Origin: an uncultured Clostridia bacterium
GTDB lineage: Bacteria; Bacillota; Clostridia; Christensenellales; Borkfalkiaceae
Assembly: GCA_934272745.1 (NCBI GenBank)
Contig: CAKQSI010000026.1
Coordinates: forward strand, 1 to 30,227
Direction of reading: 5' to 3'
DNA: 30,227 bases
Position numbers and translations under genes: made by a program. Of the stretch, positions 15,845-23,646 are shown piece by piece; the stretch's first letter is position 1, and each line of letters begins with the position of its first letter. Below the pieces are notes generated by a model. The model worked only from the letters and a program-made list of their open reading frames with translations. It was not told where the DNA came from and did no database searches.

Positions 15845-15859
15845 CACATGTTTTGTCAA
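15831..15859 (-). promoter_or_regulatory. Perfect consensus sigma-A promoter of the LRR lipoprotein gene
   Basis: Read on the minus strand, TTGACA (15859-15854) and TATAAT (15836-15831) are separated by exactly 17 bases. The start of transcription should be near 15824, giving a leader of about 115 bases before the ATG at 15709. The perfect match predicts high basal strength, consistent with a need for the repeat operator that overlaps it. Confidence 0.85.
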
Positions 15860-15868
15860 CGGATACGG

Positions 15869-15898
15869 AAAAAAACGTGGCTTTTTCCGCGTTTTTTA
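15869..15898. terminator. Bidirectional-looking terminator just upstream of the promoter
   Basis: AAAAACGTGG (15871-15880) pairs with CCGCGTTTTT (15887-15896, one G-T pair) around CTTTTT, with T-runs on both strands. It could stop read-through from the leftward ABC transporter operon into the LRR promoter. Confidence 0.55.
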
Positions 15899-16022
15899 TG
15901 CGTATTTTGCACGATTTTCCGTGCGTTTGGGAGGAACCGGATACCGTGCGGCTCCTTTTCCCGTTTTACGCTGAAATTTTGCGCGGAAATACGCTTATCC
16001 GCGTGTTTTTCTTTACGTAAAA

Positions 16023-16057
16023 GCGCCGCCCGCAAGGCAAAGCCTTGCGGGCGGCGC
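16023..16057 (-). terminator. Rho-independent terminator of the ABC transporter operon
   Basis: A perfect 16-bp GC-rich stem (16023-16038 with 16042-16057) with a three-base AAA loop is followed on the minus strand by TTTTACG. It lies about 105 bases past the ABC transporter stop codon. The rest of 15899-16161 shows nothing else recognisable. Confidence 0.85.
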
Positions 16058-16161
16058 ATAAATACAATCTCTTACAATCGCTCCAAAAGCGCTCGTTCAA
16101 AAACGTAAGCCTTGCAAAATTGCAAACGGACTTACTTGAAAATTCCGGTTCTTAAGCCCCG

Positions 16162-18609
16162 TCACATTCTTTCCCTAATCAAAGCCGCGGGTGGAATTTT
16201 CCCTGCCCTGCCGGAAGAAGACAGCGAAGCGCAAAGGACGATGACAAAATCGAACACCGCCACCGCAAGGAAGTTCCACCCGCTGAGCTTGACCGAAACG
16301 GGCAGATCTTTTACGAACAGCGGGAACAAATTCTGGATCCCCACTCCGACCAGCACTGCAAGAATTGCCGAACAGACACCCAGCAAAAGGAAATCGAACG
16401 ACAGCACTTTGCGGATTTCCCGCTTGCCGGCACCCCAGGTCTTTAATACGCCGATTTCGTACATGCGCTCGGTAACGCTGAGTTTGACGTAAGAATGAAT
16501 GAGCAAAATGGAAAGCAAACACAAAATAAAGCAGAGAAGTATAACGAAATACAGCACGATACGGGAACTGCCGATCATGTCCGATTCGAAATCCTCGGCG
16601 ATGGCAATGCTGGTAACACCTGCGCTTTTCAGATTGTTTTTTACCGATTCCCACTTGGTGTAGTCTTTCAGGTACAGCCGATATTCTTTTGGAACAGCCG
16701 TCGTAAATTCCCTGTAAAACTCGTCGGTCATAAAGGTATCGAAATACGAAACCCCGACCACCTTGATCTTCTGCCGTTTTGCATTGTTGACAGTTCCCGG
16801 CGTCAGGACAAAATTATCGACGGAGAAAAGCGCCGTCTGCATTTCTTCGGGCATGGAACCGTCGCGAATCTCTTCGATCGTGGGTCTGTACTCCGTAAAT
16901 CTGTGAAGTACCCGGTACGCGTCCGCGGAATCAAGCACGATCTCTCCCGTGGCGGCGGGTTTTCTCCCGTACAGCATTTTAACTTCTTCTTCCGGCCTTT
17001 GGACGCTGACCTCCTCCGTACGCCGCGCGTCGTTTTCCCCCGCCAGCGAAACTTCTGCGCTGATCGACGGCTGATAATAGTTGCAAATGCTGCCGAGATC
17101 TTTCATCAACGAATTTGCAAGGTAGGTTTTATATTCCCCGCCGTAAGATTTGGTATGATTGACGCCGGAAACCTTTACTTCGACCGGTTGCCCCATGACG
17201 ACGATATACCCCGTATCCCCTGCGGAAACCTTCAGTTTTTCGGCAAGATCCTGCCCCAGAACGATTTCCCGGTCGTTTTCCGGAAAAGCGCCTTCGATTT
17301 TATACGAAGACAGCCGGTTGCGGAAGAACTCGTCCAACTCGATACACGAAGGGGTTTCGATCTTCTCCATATCTTCCCCCGCCGAAAAATACAGATAGGT
17401 GCCGCGCACCGAATAGGTAGGAACCAGTTCTTTCACGTCGGAATCTTTCAATCCGGCGGTTTCTTTCAAGAAAGCGACTTCGTTTTCCTCTTCCGTAAGC
17501 CCGGCGTTTACTTTCCAGTCGATGACGACCAGATCGGTGCTGAAATAATCCTCGTTGACGTATTTATTGACGTTTGCGACCGTCGTATAAAGGTTCATCG
17601 TGGCAAGCACGGAACCAAACGCCAGCGCCGTCGTGATCAGAATGATGATGAAAGACTTCAGCCTCTTTTTCAGTTTTTGACTGCCGTAGGAAAACAGAGT
17701 CTTGAAGTCGAAGTTCTTTTTCGGTTTCTTCGCGCTGCCGTCCGCCGGACTTTCTTCCTCCGCGCCGTTTGCGGGAGCGCCGTCTTTCTTCTGGAAAGAA
17801 GCACCTCCTGCCGCGGCGCCTTTCTCCGCGCGGTCTACGGGAGCACCCTTTTCCGCGGAATCACCCTCATTTACCGCAGCGCCCTCTGCCGAGCCGCCGT
17901 CAGCCAAAGCGCCGCCGTTTACTTCCGGATCGCCTTTTCTCTCTCCGCCGTTTCCCGTCATCTTATCGGAAACAATTTTTCCGTCCGAAAGGGTGACGAT
18001 ACGGTCGGCAAAACTTTCGGCAAGATAGGTATCGTGGCTGATGACCACCACGTAGCGGTCGCCCTTCACGCGCGAGAGTTCCGAAAGGACTTTCAACGCG
18101 TTTTCGTGATCGAGATTGCCGGTCGGTTCGTCCGCAAGAACGATCTTGGCGTCCTTCAGAAACGCAATAGCGATGTAGGCGCGCTGCCGCTCGCCGCCGG
18201 ACAAGGTTTCCACCGTCTGCCCGTATACCTTTTCGATGCCGAACGCGCCAAGCACCTGCCGGATCTCCTCTTCCCCTTTTTCTTTGTGGGAAAGCGCCAG
18301 CGCGGTCTGAATATTCTGTCGCAGCGATAATCCGCCGATCAGGTTGTTATCCTGAAACAAAAACGCGATGTTTTCCGCGCGATAGCGGCACCGTTCTTCT
18401 TCCGAAAGACCGGAAATTACGGTACCGTCCACCGAAATTTCGCCCCCGGTGGGGGAATCCAGCAACCCGATCAGTTGCAAAATCGTACTTTTCCCCGCGC
18501 CGGAAGTGCCGCAGATAAAACTGATTTCTCCCTTTGCAAGGGAAAGATCCAGTCCCGGAATCACCACTTTTTCGCCGTAGGCTTTTTGAACGTTTTTTAA
18601 TTCTAACAC
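16162..18609 (-). CDS. One-polypeptide ABC transporter, MacB/LolD-like ATPase fused to an FtsX-like permease
   Basis: The 815-residue protein starts with GTG, supported by GGAG five bases upstream. Residues 1-215 are an ABC ATPase of the MacB/LolD (lipoprotein/antimicrobial export) class: Walker A GTSGAGKST (34-42), Q-loop FQDNN, signature LSGGERQR (136-143), Walker B IVLADEP and the H-loop SHD (191-193). Residues about 217-297 are a Gly/Ala/Glu/Asp-rich low-complexity linker. The permease follows: one membrane helix (about 318-340), a large extracellular domain (about 340-680) and three C-terminal helices, with the FtsX signature YEIGVLKTWGAGKREI between them. Such Bacillota transporters move lipoproteins or peptides, or work mechanically as sensors; the substrate here is not readable. 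It lies 87 bases after a membrane-anchored gene of unknown function and is probably co-transcribed with it. Confidence 0.9.
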   Translation of the reverse strand: MLELKNVQKAYGEKVVIPGLDLSLAKGEISFICGTSGAGKSTILQLIGLLDSPTGGEISVDGTVISGLSEEERCRYRAENIAFLFQDNNLIGGLSLRQNIQTALALSHKEKGEEEIRQVLGAFGIEKVYGQTVETLSGGERQRAYIAIAFLKDAKIVLADEPTGNLDHENALKVLSELSRVKGDRYVVVISHDTYLAESFADRIVTLSDGKIVSDKMTGNGGERKGDPEVNGGALADGGSAEGAAVNEGDSAEKGAPVDRAEKGAAAGGASFQKKDGAPANGAEEESPADGSAKKPKKNFDFKTLFSYGSQKLKKRLKSFIIILITTALAFGSVLATMNLYTTVANVNKYVNEDYFSTDLVVIDWKVNAGLTEEENEVAFLKETAGLKDSDVKELVPTYSVRGTYLYFSAGEDMEKIETPSCIELDEFFRNRLSSYKIEGAFPENDREIVLGQDLAEKLKVSAGDTGYIVVMGQPVEVKVSGVNHTKSYGGEYKTYLANSLMKDLGSICNYYQPSISAEVSLAGENDARRTEEVSVQRPEEEVKMLYGRKPAATGEIVLDSADAYRVLHRFTEYRPTIEEIRDGSMPEEMQTALFSVDNFVLTPGTVNNAKRQKIKVVGVSYFDTFMTDEFYREFTTAVPKEYRLYLKDYTKWESVKNNLKSAGVTSIAIAEDFESDMIGSSRIVLYFVILLCFILCLLSILLIHSYVKLSVTERMYEIGVLKTWGAGKREIRKVLSFDFLLLGVCSAILAVLVGVGIQNLFPLFVKDLPVSVKLSGWNFLAVAVFDFVIVLCASLSSSGRAGKIPPAALIRERM

Positions 18610-18696
18610 TTTTTCTCCTTTCCTTCGTCTGAGCCGAATTTATTCTTCTTTTGCAAAGAAATCCCGGCGAAAAACTCGCCCATTCCAACGCAATCG

Positions 18697-19863
18697 TTAT
18701 CTTAAGTAAAGAAACAACCCCTCGTATACCGAACGCAGCGTCGGTATTCCGCCCGCCGCCGCGGGAAACAGAATGCCGCTTTCCTGATACAAATTTTTTG
18801 CAAACGCCCGGCAGTGCCCGGTGACGTCCAGACCGCGGTCGTTGTACGTCAATTCAAAAAGGCGACTGTTTTTATCCAGCAAATAAAACGCGTTCAGATA
18901 GGTAAACGTCGAATGAATATCCGCCGAAACCCCCTCGCCGGCAGAAAAACGGACGCCCGCAGGATCTTCCGCAAGTACCTCGTAAATATCCGCCGTTTCG
19001 ATGATGAAATCCCCGCAATTTTTCTTGTAAAATCCGCCGTTCACAAGGTAAAAACGCACTTTCTGCAGCGAATCCGGCTGGTTTTGTATCCGTTTATAAA
19101 CCTTTTTCAACCTCCGGCGATAGGTACGATAACGATAGCGCGGCACGCCGGCATAGGAGTCGTCGATCCTTCGGGAAGTTCCGCATAATAACGGCGTGCA
19201 TTCGATCCATTCTTCGTCGTTTAAGGTATTCAGTTTTTTCTGCAGCGTTTTGTCGATTTTTTGGTACGCTTCTGCCAGTTCTTCCGCGTAAAGCGGCGTT
19301 TTCCCGGTAAAGTAAGACGACGAAAGATACCAGTCCAGATAAGCCGTATAATATACCTTTTTGATGGCGGAAGCATATTTTTTCGCCGCGGCGTCTTTCT
19401 GCGCAGACTGTAAAAAGAGCGGCAGGGCGTTGCGTATTTTTTCGCAATCCCACGGGTAAAGATGCCGAAACCTTACGACGGAATTGTTCAGCAAAAAGCC
19501 GTAAAAGGTTTCTTCCACCGATATCGTTACGTTTTCCCCGTCCGGGAGCGCAACGCCGTCCGCGCCTTCCGCCGCCCGAAAACCGGCGTAGTTTTCCGTT
19601 TCCGCGTAACTTGCCGCGATAAAATCGTACAGTTTCTGCCTGTCGCTTTCGGTCACTTCCTCGTTATTTTCCACACAAGCGACCTGGTAATCGAAGCCGG
19701 AAACCAGTCCGCCGTGCGTTTCATAATCGTACAAGATCATGGCGCCGAACGTCAGCCCGATCGCAAGGCACACGCCGAGAACGGAAAGCGCAACGATTTT
19801 GACGATCCGCTTTCTGATACTTTTTTTGCCTCGTTCTTTCTGTTCTTCTCTGTCTTTTCTCAT
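18697..19863 (-). CDS. Single-pass membrane protein of unknown function
   Basis: I do not recognise the family. The protein (388 residues from the ATG at 19863, which has AAGGA about ten bases upstream; an ATG seven codons earlier at 19884 has no ribosome binding site) has a Lys/Arg-rich cytoplasmic start and one membrane helix near residues 21-45. The remaining roughly 340 residues, mostly helical and rich in Tyr, Lys and Arg, should lie outside the cell. There is no lipobox, enzyme motif or repeat. It is the first gene of the operon that continues with the ABC transporter, and a consensus promoter lies about 290 bases upstream. It may be an accessory or substrate-binding partner of the transporter; this rests only on position. 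Confidence 0.75.
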   Translation of the reverse strand: MRKDREEQKERGKKSIRKRIVKIVALSVLGVCLAIGLTFGAMILYDYETHGGLVSGFDYQVACVENNEEVTESDRQKLYDFIAASYAETENYAGFRAAEGADGVALPDGENVTISVEETFYGFLLNNSVVRFRHLYPWDCEKIRNALPLFLQSAQKDAAAKKYASAIKKVYYTAYLDWYLSSSYFTGKTPLYAEELAEAYQKIDKTLQKKLNTLNDEEWIECTPLLCGTSRRIDDSYAGVPRYRYRTYRRRLKKVYKRIQNQPDSLQKVRFYLVNGGFYKKNCGDFIIETADIYEVLAEDPAGVRFSAGEGVSADIHSTFTYLNAFYLLDKNSRLFELTYNDRGLDVTGHCRAFAKNLYQESGILFPAAAGGIPTLRSVYEGLFLYLR

Positions 19864-20151
19864 TTTTGAAGTTTCCTTTTTCATTTTCGTGAGGAATAAC
19901 GAACGGATACCTTTTCGTCTCTGTGAAAGATAACGAGTTTTTGAAGGCTTTTTTGAAATCCCTGCGCGTATTTTCCGTTGGTTTTTTGCTTTACTCTGTC
20001 TTCTCGTTTATTTTCGCGCCGGACGGCAGAATTTTTCCGTCGGGTTGCGGCGTTTTCGCCGAACCGCTTCGACGTTTTCGTTTGCTTTCTCGCCGAGTCG
20101 CAGGGGGTTTTCTCTGCCCCGGAAGGCGCTGCAAAGAATTATCATACTTGC
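19864..20151 (-). other. Long 5' leader of the membrane protein / ABC transporter operon
   Basis: From the predicted transcription start near 20151 to the ATG at 19863 the transcript has about 290 non-coding bases. I find no known riboswitch core and no strong terminator hairpin in it; short GC-rich inverted segments such as CGGCGAAAACGCCG may fold locally. The rightward open frame across it (19923-20348) has no ribosome binding site and joins the trehalase frame only by chance. Confidence 0.45.
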
Positions 20152-20157
20152 GGATTT

Positions 20158-20186
20158 ATTGTACCACACCCGTGCCGTTCTGTCAA
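20158..20186 (-). promoter_or_regulatory. Consensus promoter of the leftward membrane protein / ABC transporter operon
   Basis: On the minus strand TTGACA (20186-20181) and TACAAT (20163-20158) are separated by 17 bases; eleven of twelve positions match the sigma-A consensus. Confidence 0.75.
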
Positions 20187-20293
20187 CCCGTTGCCGGCTA
20201 TATTGTAATACTCTGCACCGGTTTTAAAACGGTTTCCGGAATCGACCCGGAACGTAAGGCAAAAAATAGTGAAAATAAAATTCCCCAAAACGC

Positions 20294-20322
20294 TTGTCTC
20301 ACAAGGTCAAATATGATAAAAT
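20294..20322 (+). promoter_or_regulatory. Probable promoter of the trehalase-like gene
   Basis: TTGTCT (20294-20299) and TAAAAT (20317-20322) are 17 bases apart. The predicted start near 20329 would give a very short leader of about 20 bases containing the ribosome binding site GAGG. Confidence 0.55.
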
Positions 20323-20348
20323 TCTGCCAAAATAAAACGAGGCGTTTT

Positions 20349-21566
20349 ATGCAGCAGGTAATCGACTATATCAAACAAAACATCGGCGAAACTTTCCGTC
20401 CCGCAAACGACCATACCCCATACCCGTTCGTTTCTCCTACGGCGGACGCGATGTACGAGGATTTTTATTACTGGGACAGTTATTTTCACAATCTGGGACT
20501 TATGATTCTGGGATATACCGACAAGGTGCAAAACAATCTGGACAACATTGCTTTTGCCATCAGCAAATACGGGTATATGCCCAACGCGCTGGTATGGCAT
20601 TCGCTTGACCGCAGCCAGCCGCCATTCTTTATCAAATCGGTGTGGGGGTATTATAAATTCACGGGAAACGAAGCAGTTCTTTCCCGCTATATCGACGCGA
20701 TTTTAAAGGAACACGAATTCTGGCGCACCCGCCGCATGACCAAAACCGGCTTGAACAGTTACGGGTGCGAAGCCACCGGCGACGACCTGATCAAAAGCGG
20801 CTACCAGCACCACGGTCGCGTGCAGGAAAGTTCCGATACCCGGGAGGGGCAGATGGAGATCGGCAAAAACCTGCTCGCCATTGCCGAAAGCGGACTGGAT
20901 TTTAACATGCGTTTCCGCACCAAAGACAGTTATATTTCCGCCGATCGGTTCGTCCATCTCGACCTCAACTGCATTTTGTACGAAGCGGAAGTGCTGACCG
21001 CCAGAATGCTGGAAATTCTGCGTCGCCCCGAGGAAGCGGAAGAGTTCTCCCACCGGGCGGAAACCCGCAAAAAACTGGTGAACGAACTGCTGTTTGACAA
21101 ATCGCAGGGTATTTATCTGGATTATAATTTTACCGACGGGACGTATTCTGCCGTACTCAGCGCGGTTTCGCTGTACCCGTTCGCGTTCGGGCTGTCGGAC
21201 GACGCGGCTTCCGCCAAAAAAGTACTGGAAAGACTGGAACTCCCCTATGGTATTTCCGCCTGCGAGTTCCGCGGCGACGACGCGCTGTACTTCCAGTGGG
21301 ATTACCCCTGCGTATGGCCCGCCGCAACCCTGTTGAGTTATCAGGCGCTGACGAAAGTGGGTTTGACGGCGGACGCGCGCCGCATTGCGGAAAAATATAT
21401 GGCGGCAGTCGATAAAAACTTCCTTGAAACCGGCAGACTGTGGGAAAAATACGACGGGCGCGACGGCAGCATTGCCGTAACGACCGAATACGCCACGCCG
21501 CCGTTTTTCGGCTGGACGGCTGCGGACTATATCGTTTTCGACCGCGAATTGAACAAATTAAAATGA
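20349..21566 (+). CDS. GH37 trehalase-like glycoside hydrolase, compact form
   Basis: I start the gene at the ATG at 20349, with GAGG six bases upstream; the frame is open for 426 bases more, but that part is not protein-like. The 405-residue product has the marks of family GH37 (alpha,alpha-trehalase, inverting hydrolysis of trehalose to two glucose): EDFYYWDSYFH (37-47) in place of trehalase signature 1, ESGLDF (180-185) whose D184 aligns with the catalytic acid, QWDYPCVWP (316-324) matching signature 2, EKYDGRDG (366-373), and E380 in TTEYATPPFFGWT, where the catalytic base is expected. There is no signal peptide, so it should be cytosolic. It is shorter than typical trehalases (about 500-560 residues) and lacks the usual GGRF before the WDSY motif, so another small glucoside could be the substrate. 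It stands alone and is divergent from the ABC operon. Confidence 0.85.
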   Translation: MQQVIDYIKQNIGETFRPANDHTPYPFVSPTADAMYEDFYYWDSYFHNLGLMILGYTDKVQNNLDNIAFAISKYGYMPNALVWHSLDRSQPPFFIKSVWGYYKFTGNEAVLSRYIDAILKEHEFWRTRRMTKTGLNSYGCEATGDDLIKSGYQHHGRVQESSDTREGQMEIGKNLLAIAESGLDFNMRFRTKDSYISADRFVHLDLNCILYEAEVLTARMLEILRRPEEAEEFSHRAETRKKLVNELLFDKSQGIYLDYNFTDGTYSAVLSAVSLYPFAFGLSDDAASAKKVLERLELPYGISACEFRGDDALYFQWDYPCVWPAATLLSYQALTKVGLTADARRIAEKYMAAVDKNFLETGRLWEKYDGRDGSIAVTTEYATPPFFGWTAADYIVFDRELNKLK

Positions 21567-21580
21567 TACGCTTTTCGTTG

Positions 21581-21602
21581 CCCGCGGCAGAACTGCCGCG
21601 GG
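21581..21602 (+). terminator. Hairpin after the trehalase-like gene
   Basis: CCCGCGGCAG pairs with CTGCCGCGGG around a two-base AA spacer, 14 bases after the stop. A modest TTTT follows eight bases later. It is a likely terminator with a poor T-tract. Confidence 0.6.
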
Positions 21603-21661
21603 CTCGCATTTTCGCCCTTTGTAAATTTCGGTAAACCTTGCAACGGGCTCGCATTTTCGCC
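21599..21661 (+). repeat. 18-bp direct repeats at the edge of the decayed region
   Basis: CGGGCTCGCATTTTCGCC occurs at 21599-21616 and 21644-21661, 45 bases apart, between the trehalase-like gene and the truncated response regulator. Nothing else in 21567-21815 is recognisable as a gene. Such repeats could have taken part in the deletion that removed the receiver domain. Confidence 0.55.
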
Positions 21662-21815
21662 GAGGACGAAAAAGGATTGCTTTTGCCGACAATTAAACGA
21701 ATTATTTCCGCTCGCGGCGATCTTATCTTTGCGCTCCACTGCGGAGTTTGCCACGCCCGCGGCGGGTCTCCTTTCGCCCCGCTGCAGGTTTTCTGCGCCG
21801 ACGGTCGCCATAAAT

Positions 21816-22229
21816 ATGGAACTGTTTTTGAAAAATCCCAAGGTGGTACTTTCGGTCGATACGCTGATGGACCGCATCTGGGGCTTTGACAGCGAAGCCG
21901 ACGTCAGCGTGGTGTGGACGTACGTTTCCTACCTCCGCAAAAAACTCAAAGGGCTGTCGTCTGCCGTCCGGATCAAATCGGTACGAAACCTCGGCTACCG
22001 TCCGGAATACGGCGGCAAAGCCGAAGAAAAGGACGCCCCGCAGGAACCGGCACAAAACGCACAAAGCGCAAACGCTTATGCCGCAGGCGAAACGGAAAAG
22101 CAATGCAGCACCGACGACCGCCCGGACAGCCGCACCGCGGCAAGCGGAATAGCAAGCCTCCGCCCGGACGAAGCGGAAAACGACCGCCCGGGTAGCCGCA
22201 CCGCCGGCAAAGGGGGCGCCGAATGTTGA
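21816..22229 (+). pseudogene. Response regulator remnant: OmpR/PhoB-type DNA-binding domain only
   Basis: The translation MELFLKNPKVVLSVDTLMDR followed by IWGFDSEADVSVVWTYVSYL and IKSVRNLGYRPE is the winged-helix output domain of an OmpR/PhoB-family response regulator, starting within its N-terminal half. The receiver domain with its phosphorylation site is absent, and the sequence upstream of 21816 is not regulator-like, so the gene was truncated there. After the domain comes an unusual 75-residue Ala/Asp/Glu/Arg-rich tail, in which a DDRPDSRTA-type phrase occurs twice. The stop overlaps the following sensor-kinase start by seven bases, which preserves the original operon order. Without a receiver it cannot act as a normal phospho-regulator; a constitutive DNA-binding fragment is possible but no ribosome binding site is clear. 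Confidence 0.8.
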
Positions 22230-23174
22230 AAAAATTACGCATCCGATTTATCGTCATCGCCATGACCTGCATGACGCTGGTACTGTGCTTTTTAATCGGC
22301 TTTATCAACGTCAAAAATTACACCGGCGTAATCAAGGGCGGACAACGTCGTGCAGACTCTGCTGAAAAACGGCGGCAGATTTCCCCTGCCGGACAAGCCG
22401 GAACTGCCGACAGAACCCGGAACGGACGTCCTCTCAAAGGCAGCCGGGACGAATTCCGGGCAATTGCCGGACAACGAAAACGGCTCTGCCGCGCCCGATA
22501 CTGCAACGGGAAATACGGCAAACGTTCCCGAAAACGGGGATACGTCTGCCAAAAACAGGAACATAAAGGCAAGCGACACATTGGCGGGCGCTCCCGCGGC
22601 AGCGGATATCTACCCACCGGCTATTCCCGCAGCAGCAGGTCAAACGCCGCCGAGCGCACCAACGAAAGATACCGGGGGAAAGCCGCCGCACGGCGACGAT
22701 TCCCCCGAAACCCCGTATGAAACGCGCTATTTTACCGTTTCTTTGGACGAAAGCGGGACGGTTCTTTCCGCCGACGTCAAAAGCATCGCCGCAATCGACA
22801 AGGAAACCGCCGTAAGTCTTGCCGGGGAACTGTTTGCCTCGGATAAAACCAAGGGCTTTGCTTTGGGCTATCGTTACGGCGCGCGTACCGAAAACGGCTA
22901 CGCCTATACGGGCGGCACCGTGCTTGCGGTGGGACTTGCGGGCGGCATGAGCGGCGAAACGACCACTTCTTCCCCCTCGTTCTCCACGATCGGCACCGGC
23001 AGCACGCTCCGCATTACCGAGGGAACCTATCTCACCGTGGAAGGCGTCTTTACCGTCCGCGTCCCCGTCACGATGAACGCGCTCGTCGCCGTTTTAGGAA
23101 AGACCGGCGCCGGCATTTCGGCGGCTTCCTCTTCCGATCTCGCGTTCGATTCCGACGGCGTATACCGGTATTGA
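22223..23174 (+). pseudogene. Frameshifted and truncated sensor histidine kinase, tail apparently replaced
   Basis: The start MLKKLRIRFIVIAMTCMTLV with its membrane helix is that of a Bacillota sensor kinase. Near 22340 the frame changes: the series VIKG continues as DNVVQTLLKNGGRFP in the third frame, consistent with loss of two bases. Then follows an approximately 100-residue Pro/Thr/Gly/Ala-rich stretch, after which the extracellular sensor domain resumes (ETPYETRYFTVSLDESG to KGFALGYRYGA). HAMP, HisKA and HATPase domains are all missing. Instead the last 85 residues (GGTVLAVGLAGGMSGETTTS onward, ending with DSDGVYRY) resemble the C-terminal end of Cthe_2159-type carbohydrate-binding proteins, so a deletion probably joined two genes near 22905. 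The product cannot signal as a kinase. Confidence 0.75.
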
Positions 23175-23221
23175 TTTATGGAATTGAAAATAAAAAGCAA
23201 CCGGCGTAACGACGGCTGGCA

Positions 23222-23259
23222 GGCGGGCGCCCGTTTCCTTTGGGAAACGGGCGCCCGCC
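23222..23259 (+). terminator. Very stable GC-rich hairpin after the chimeric remnant
   Basis: A perfect 17-bp stem (23222-23238 with 23243-23259; arm start GGCGGGCGCCCG) with a four-base loop lies 47 bases past the chimeric frame. There is no T-run, so termination is uncertain. Confidence 0.55.
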
Positions 23260-23479
23260 ATGACGGAAACAGTGTCAGCACCGTAGAAACGGCACCGGTT
23301 TTGCGGCGTTCTACCTTTTGCTTCCGGCACGCGAGCAGCGCGCCGATAGAATCACGGTATTCGTCGTTTTCGTCCCGATCAGGCGATCCAAGTACCGTTT
23401 CTCGCTGCCCTTGTTTTTGCAGACGAGGGGTTTGCATTCCTCAAAATATCCGTCCCGCTTTATGCCGCGAATTTGCCAC

Positions 23480-23516
23480 GGGGCGCCGCGCTATATTAGC
23501 GTGGCGCCCCGTTTTA
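23480..23516 (+). terminator. Rho-independent terminator, rightward
   Basis: A 14-bp stem with one G-T pair (23480-23493 with 23497-23510, core GGGGCGCC) and the loop TAT is followed by GTTTTACG. It could end transcripts from the remnant operon; no other rightward gene is near. Confidence 0.7.
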
Positions 23517-23646
23517 CGAAAAGCGCGATGGAAAAGTTGCGGGATTTCCCCGGCATAAAATTCACGCCTTGCGCGCTTCCCCGCCAGCCTATCGGCGTTT
23601 CAGTCTGCTGCGCCCGTCCGTTTGCGTTTTTGCGGGCGACGTTCAT

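Larger units (their letters stand above)
23175..23646. other. Non-coding stretch between the two-component remnant and the LOG gene
   Basis: I see no believable gene here. The rightward open frame 23178-23558 passes through two strong hairpins and has Arg/Ser/Cys-rich, protein-unlike composition. The region holds the two hairpins listed separately and a weak hairpin (CGCCCG 23611-23616 with CGGGCG 23633-23638) near the end of the leftward LOG gene. Confidence 0.5.

Noticed and set aside
16495..18330. Long rightward open frame (611 codons) opposite the ABC transporter
   Set aside because: The opposite strand carries all ABC and FtsX motifs. The frame translates to Arg/Phe-rich sequence without any family pattern.
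19923..20348. N-terminal extension of the trehalase-like protein by 142 residues
   Set aside because: The ATG at 20349 has a good ribosome binding site and fits family alignment. The extension overlaps both promoters of the divergent region and is Arg/Phe/Cys-rich without similarity to a signal or domain.
23178..23558. Small rightward gene of 126 codons after the kinase remnant
   Set aside because: It reads through two strong hairpins, lacks a ribosome binding site and has Arg/Cys/Ser-rich composition.
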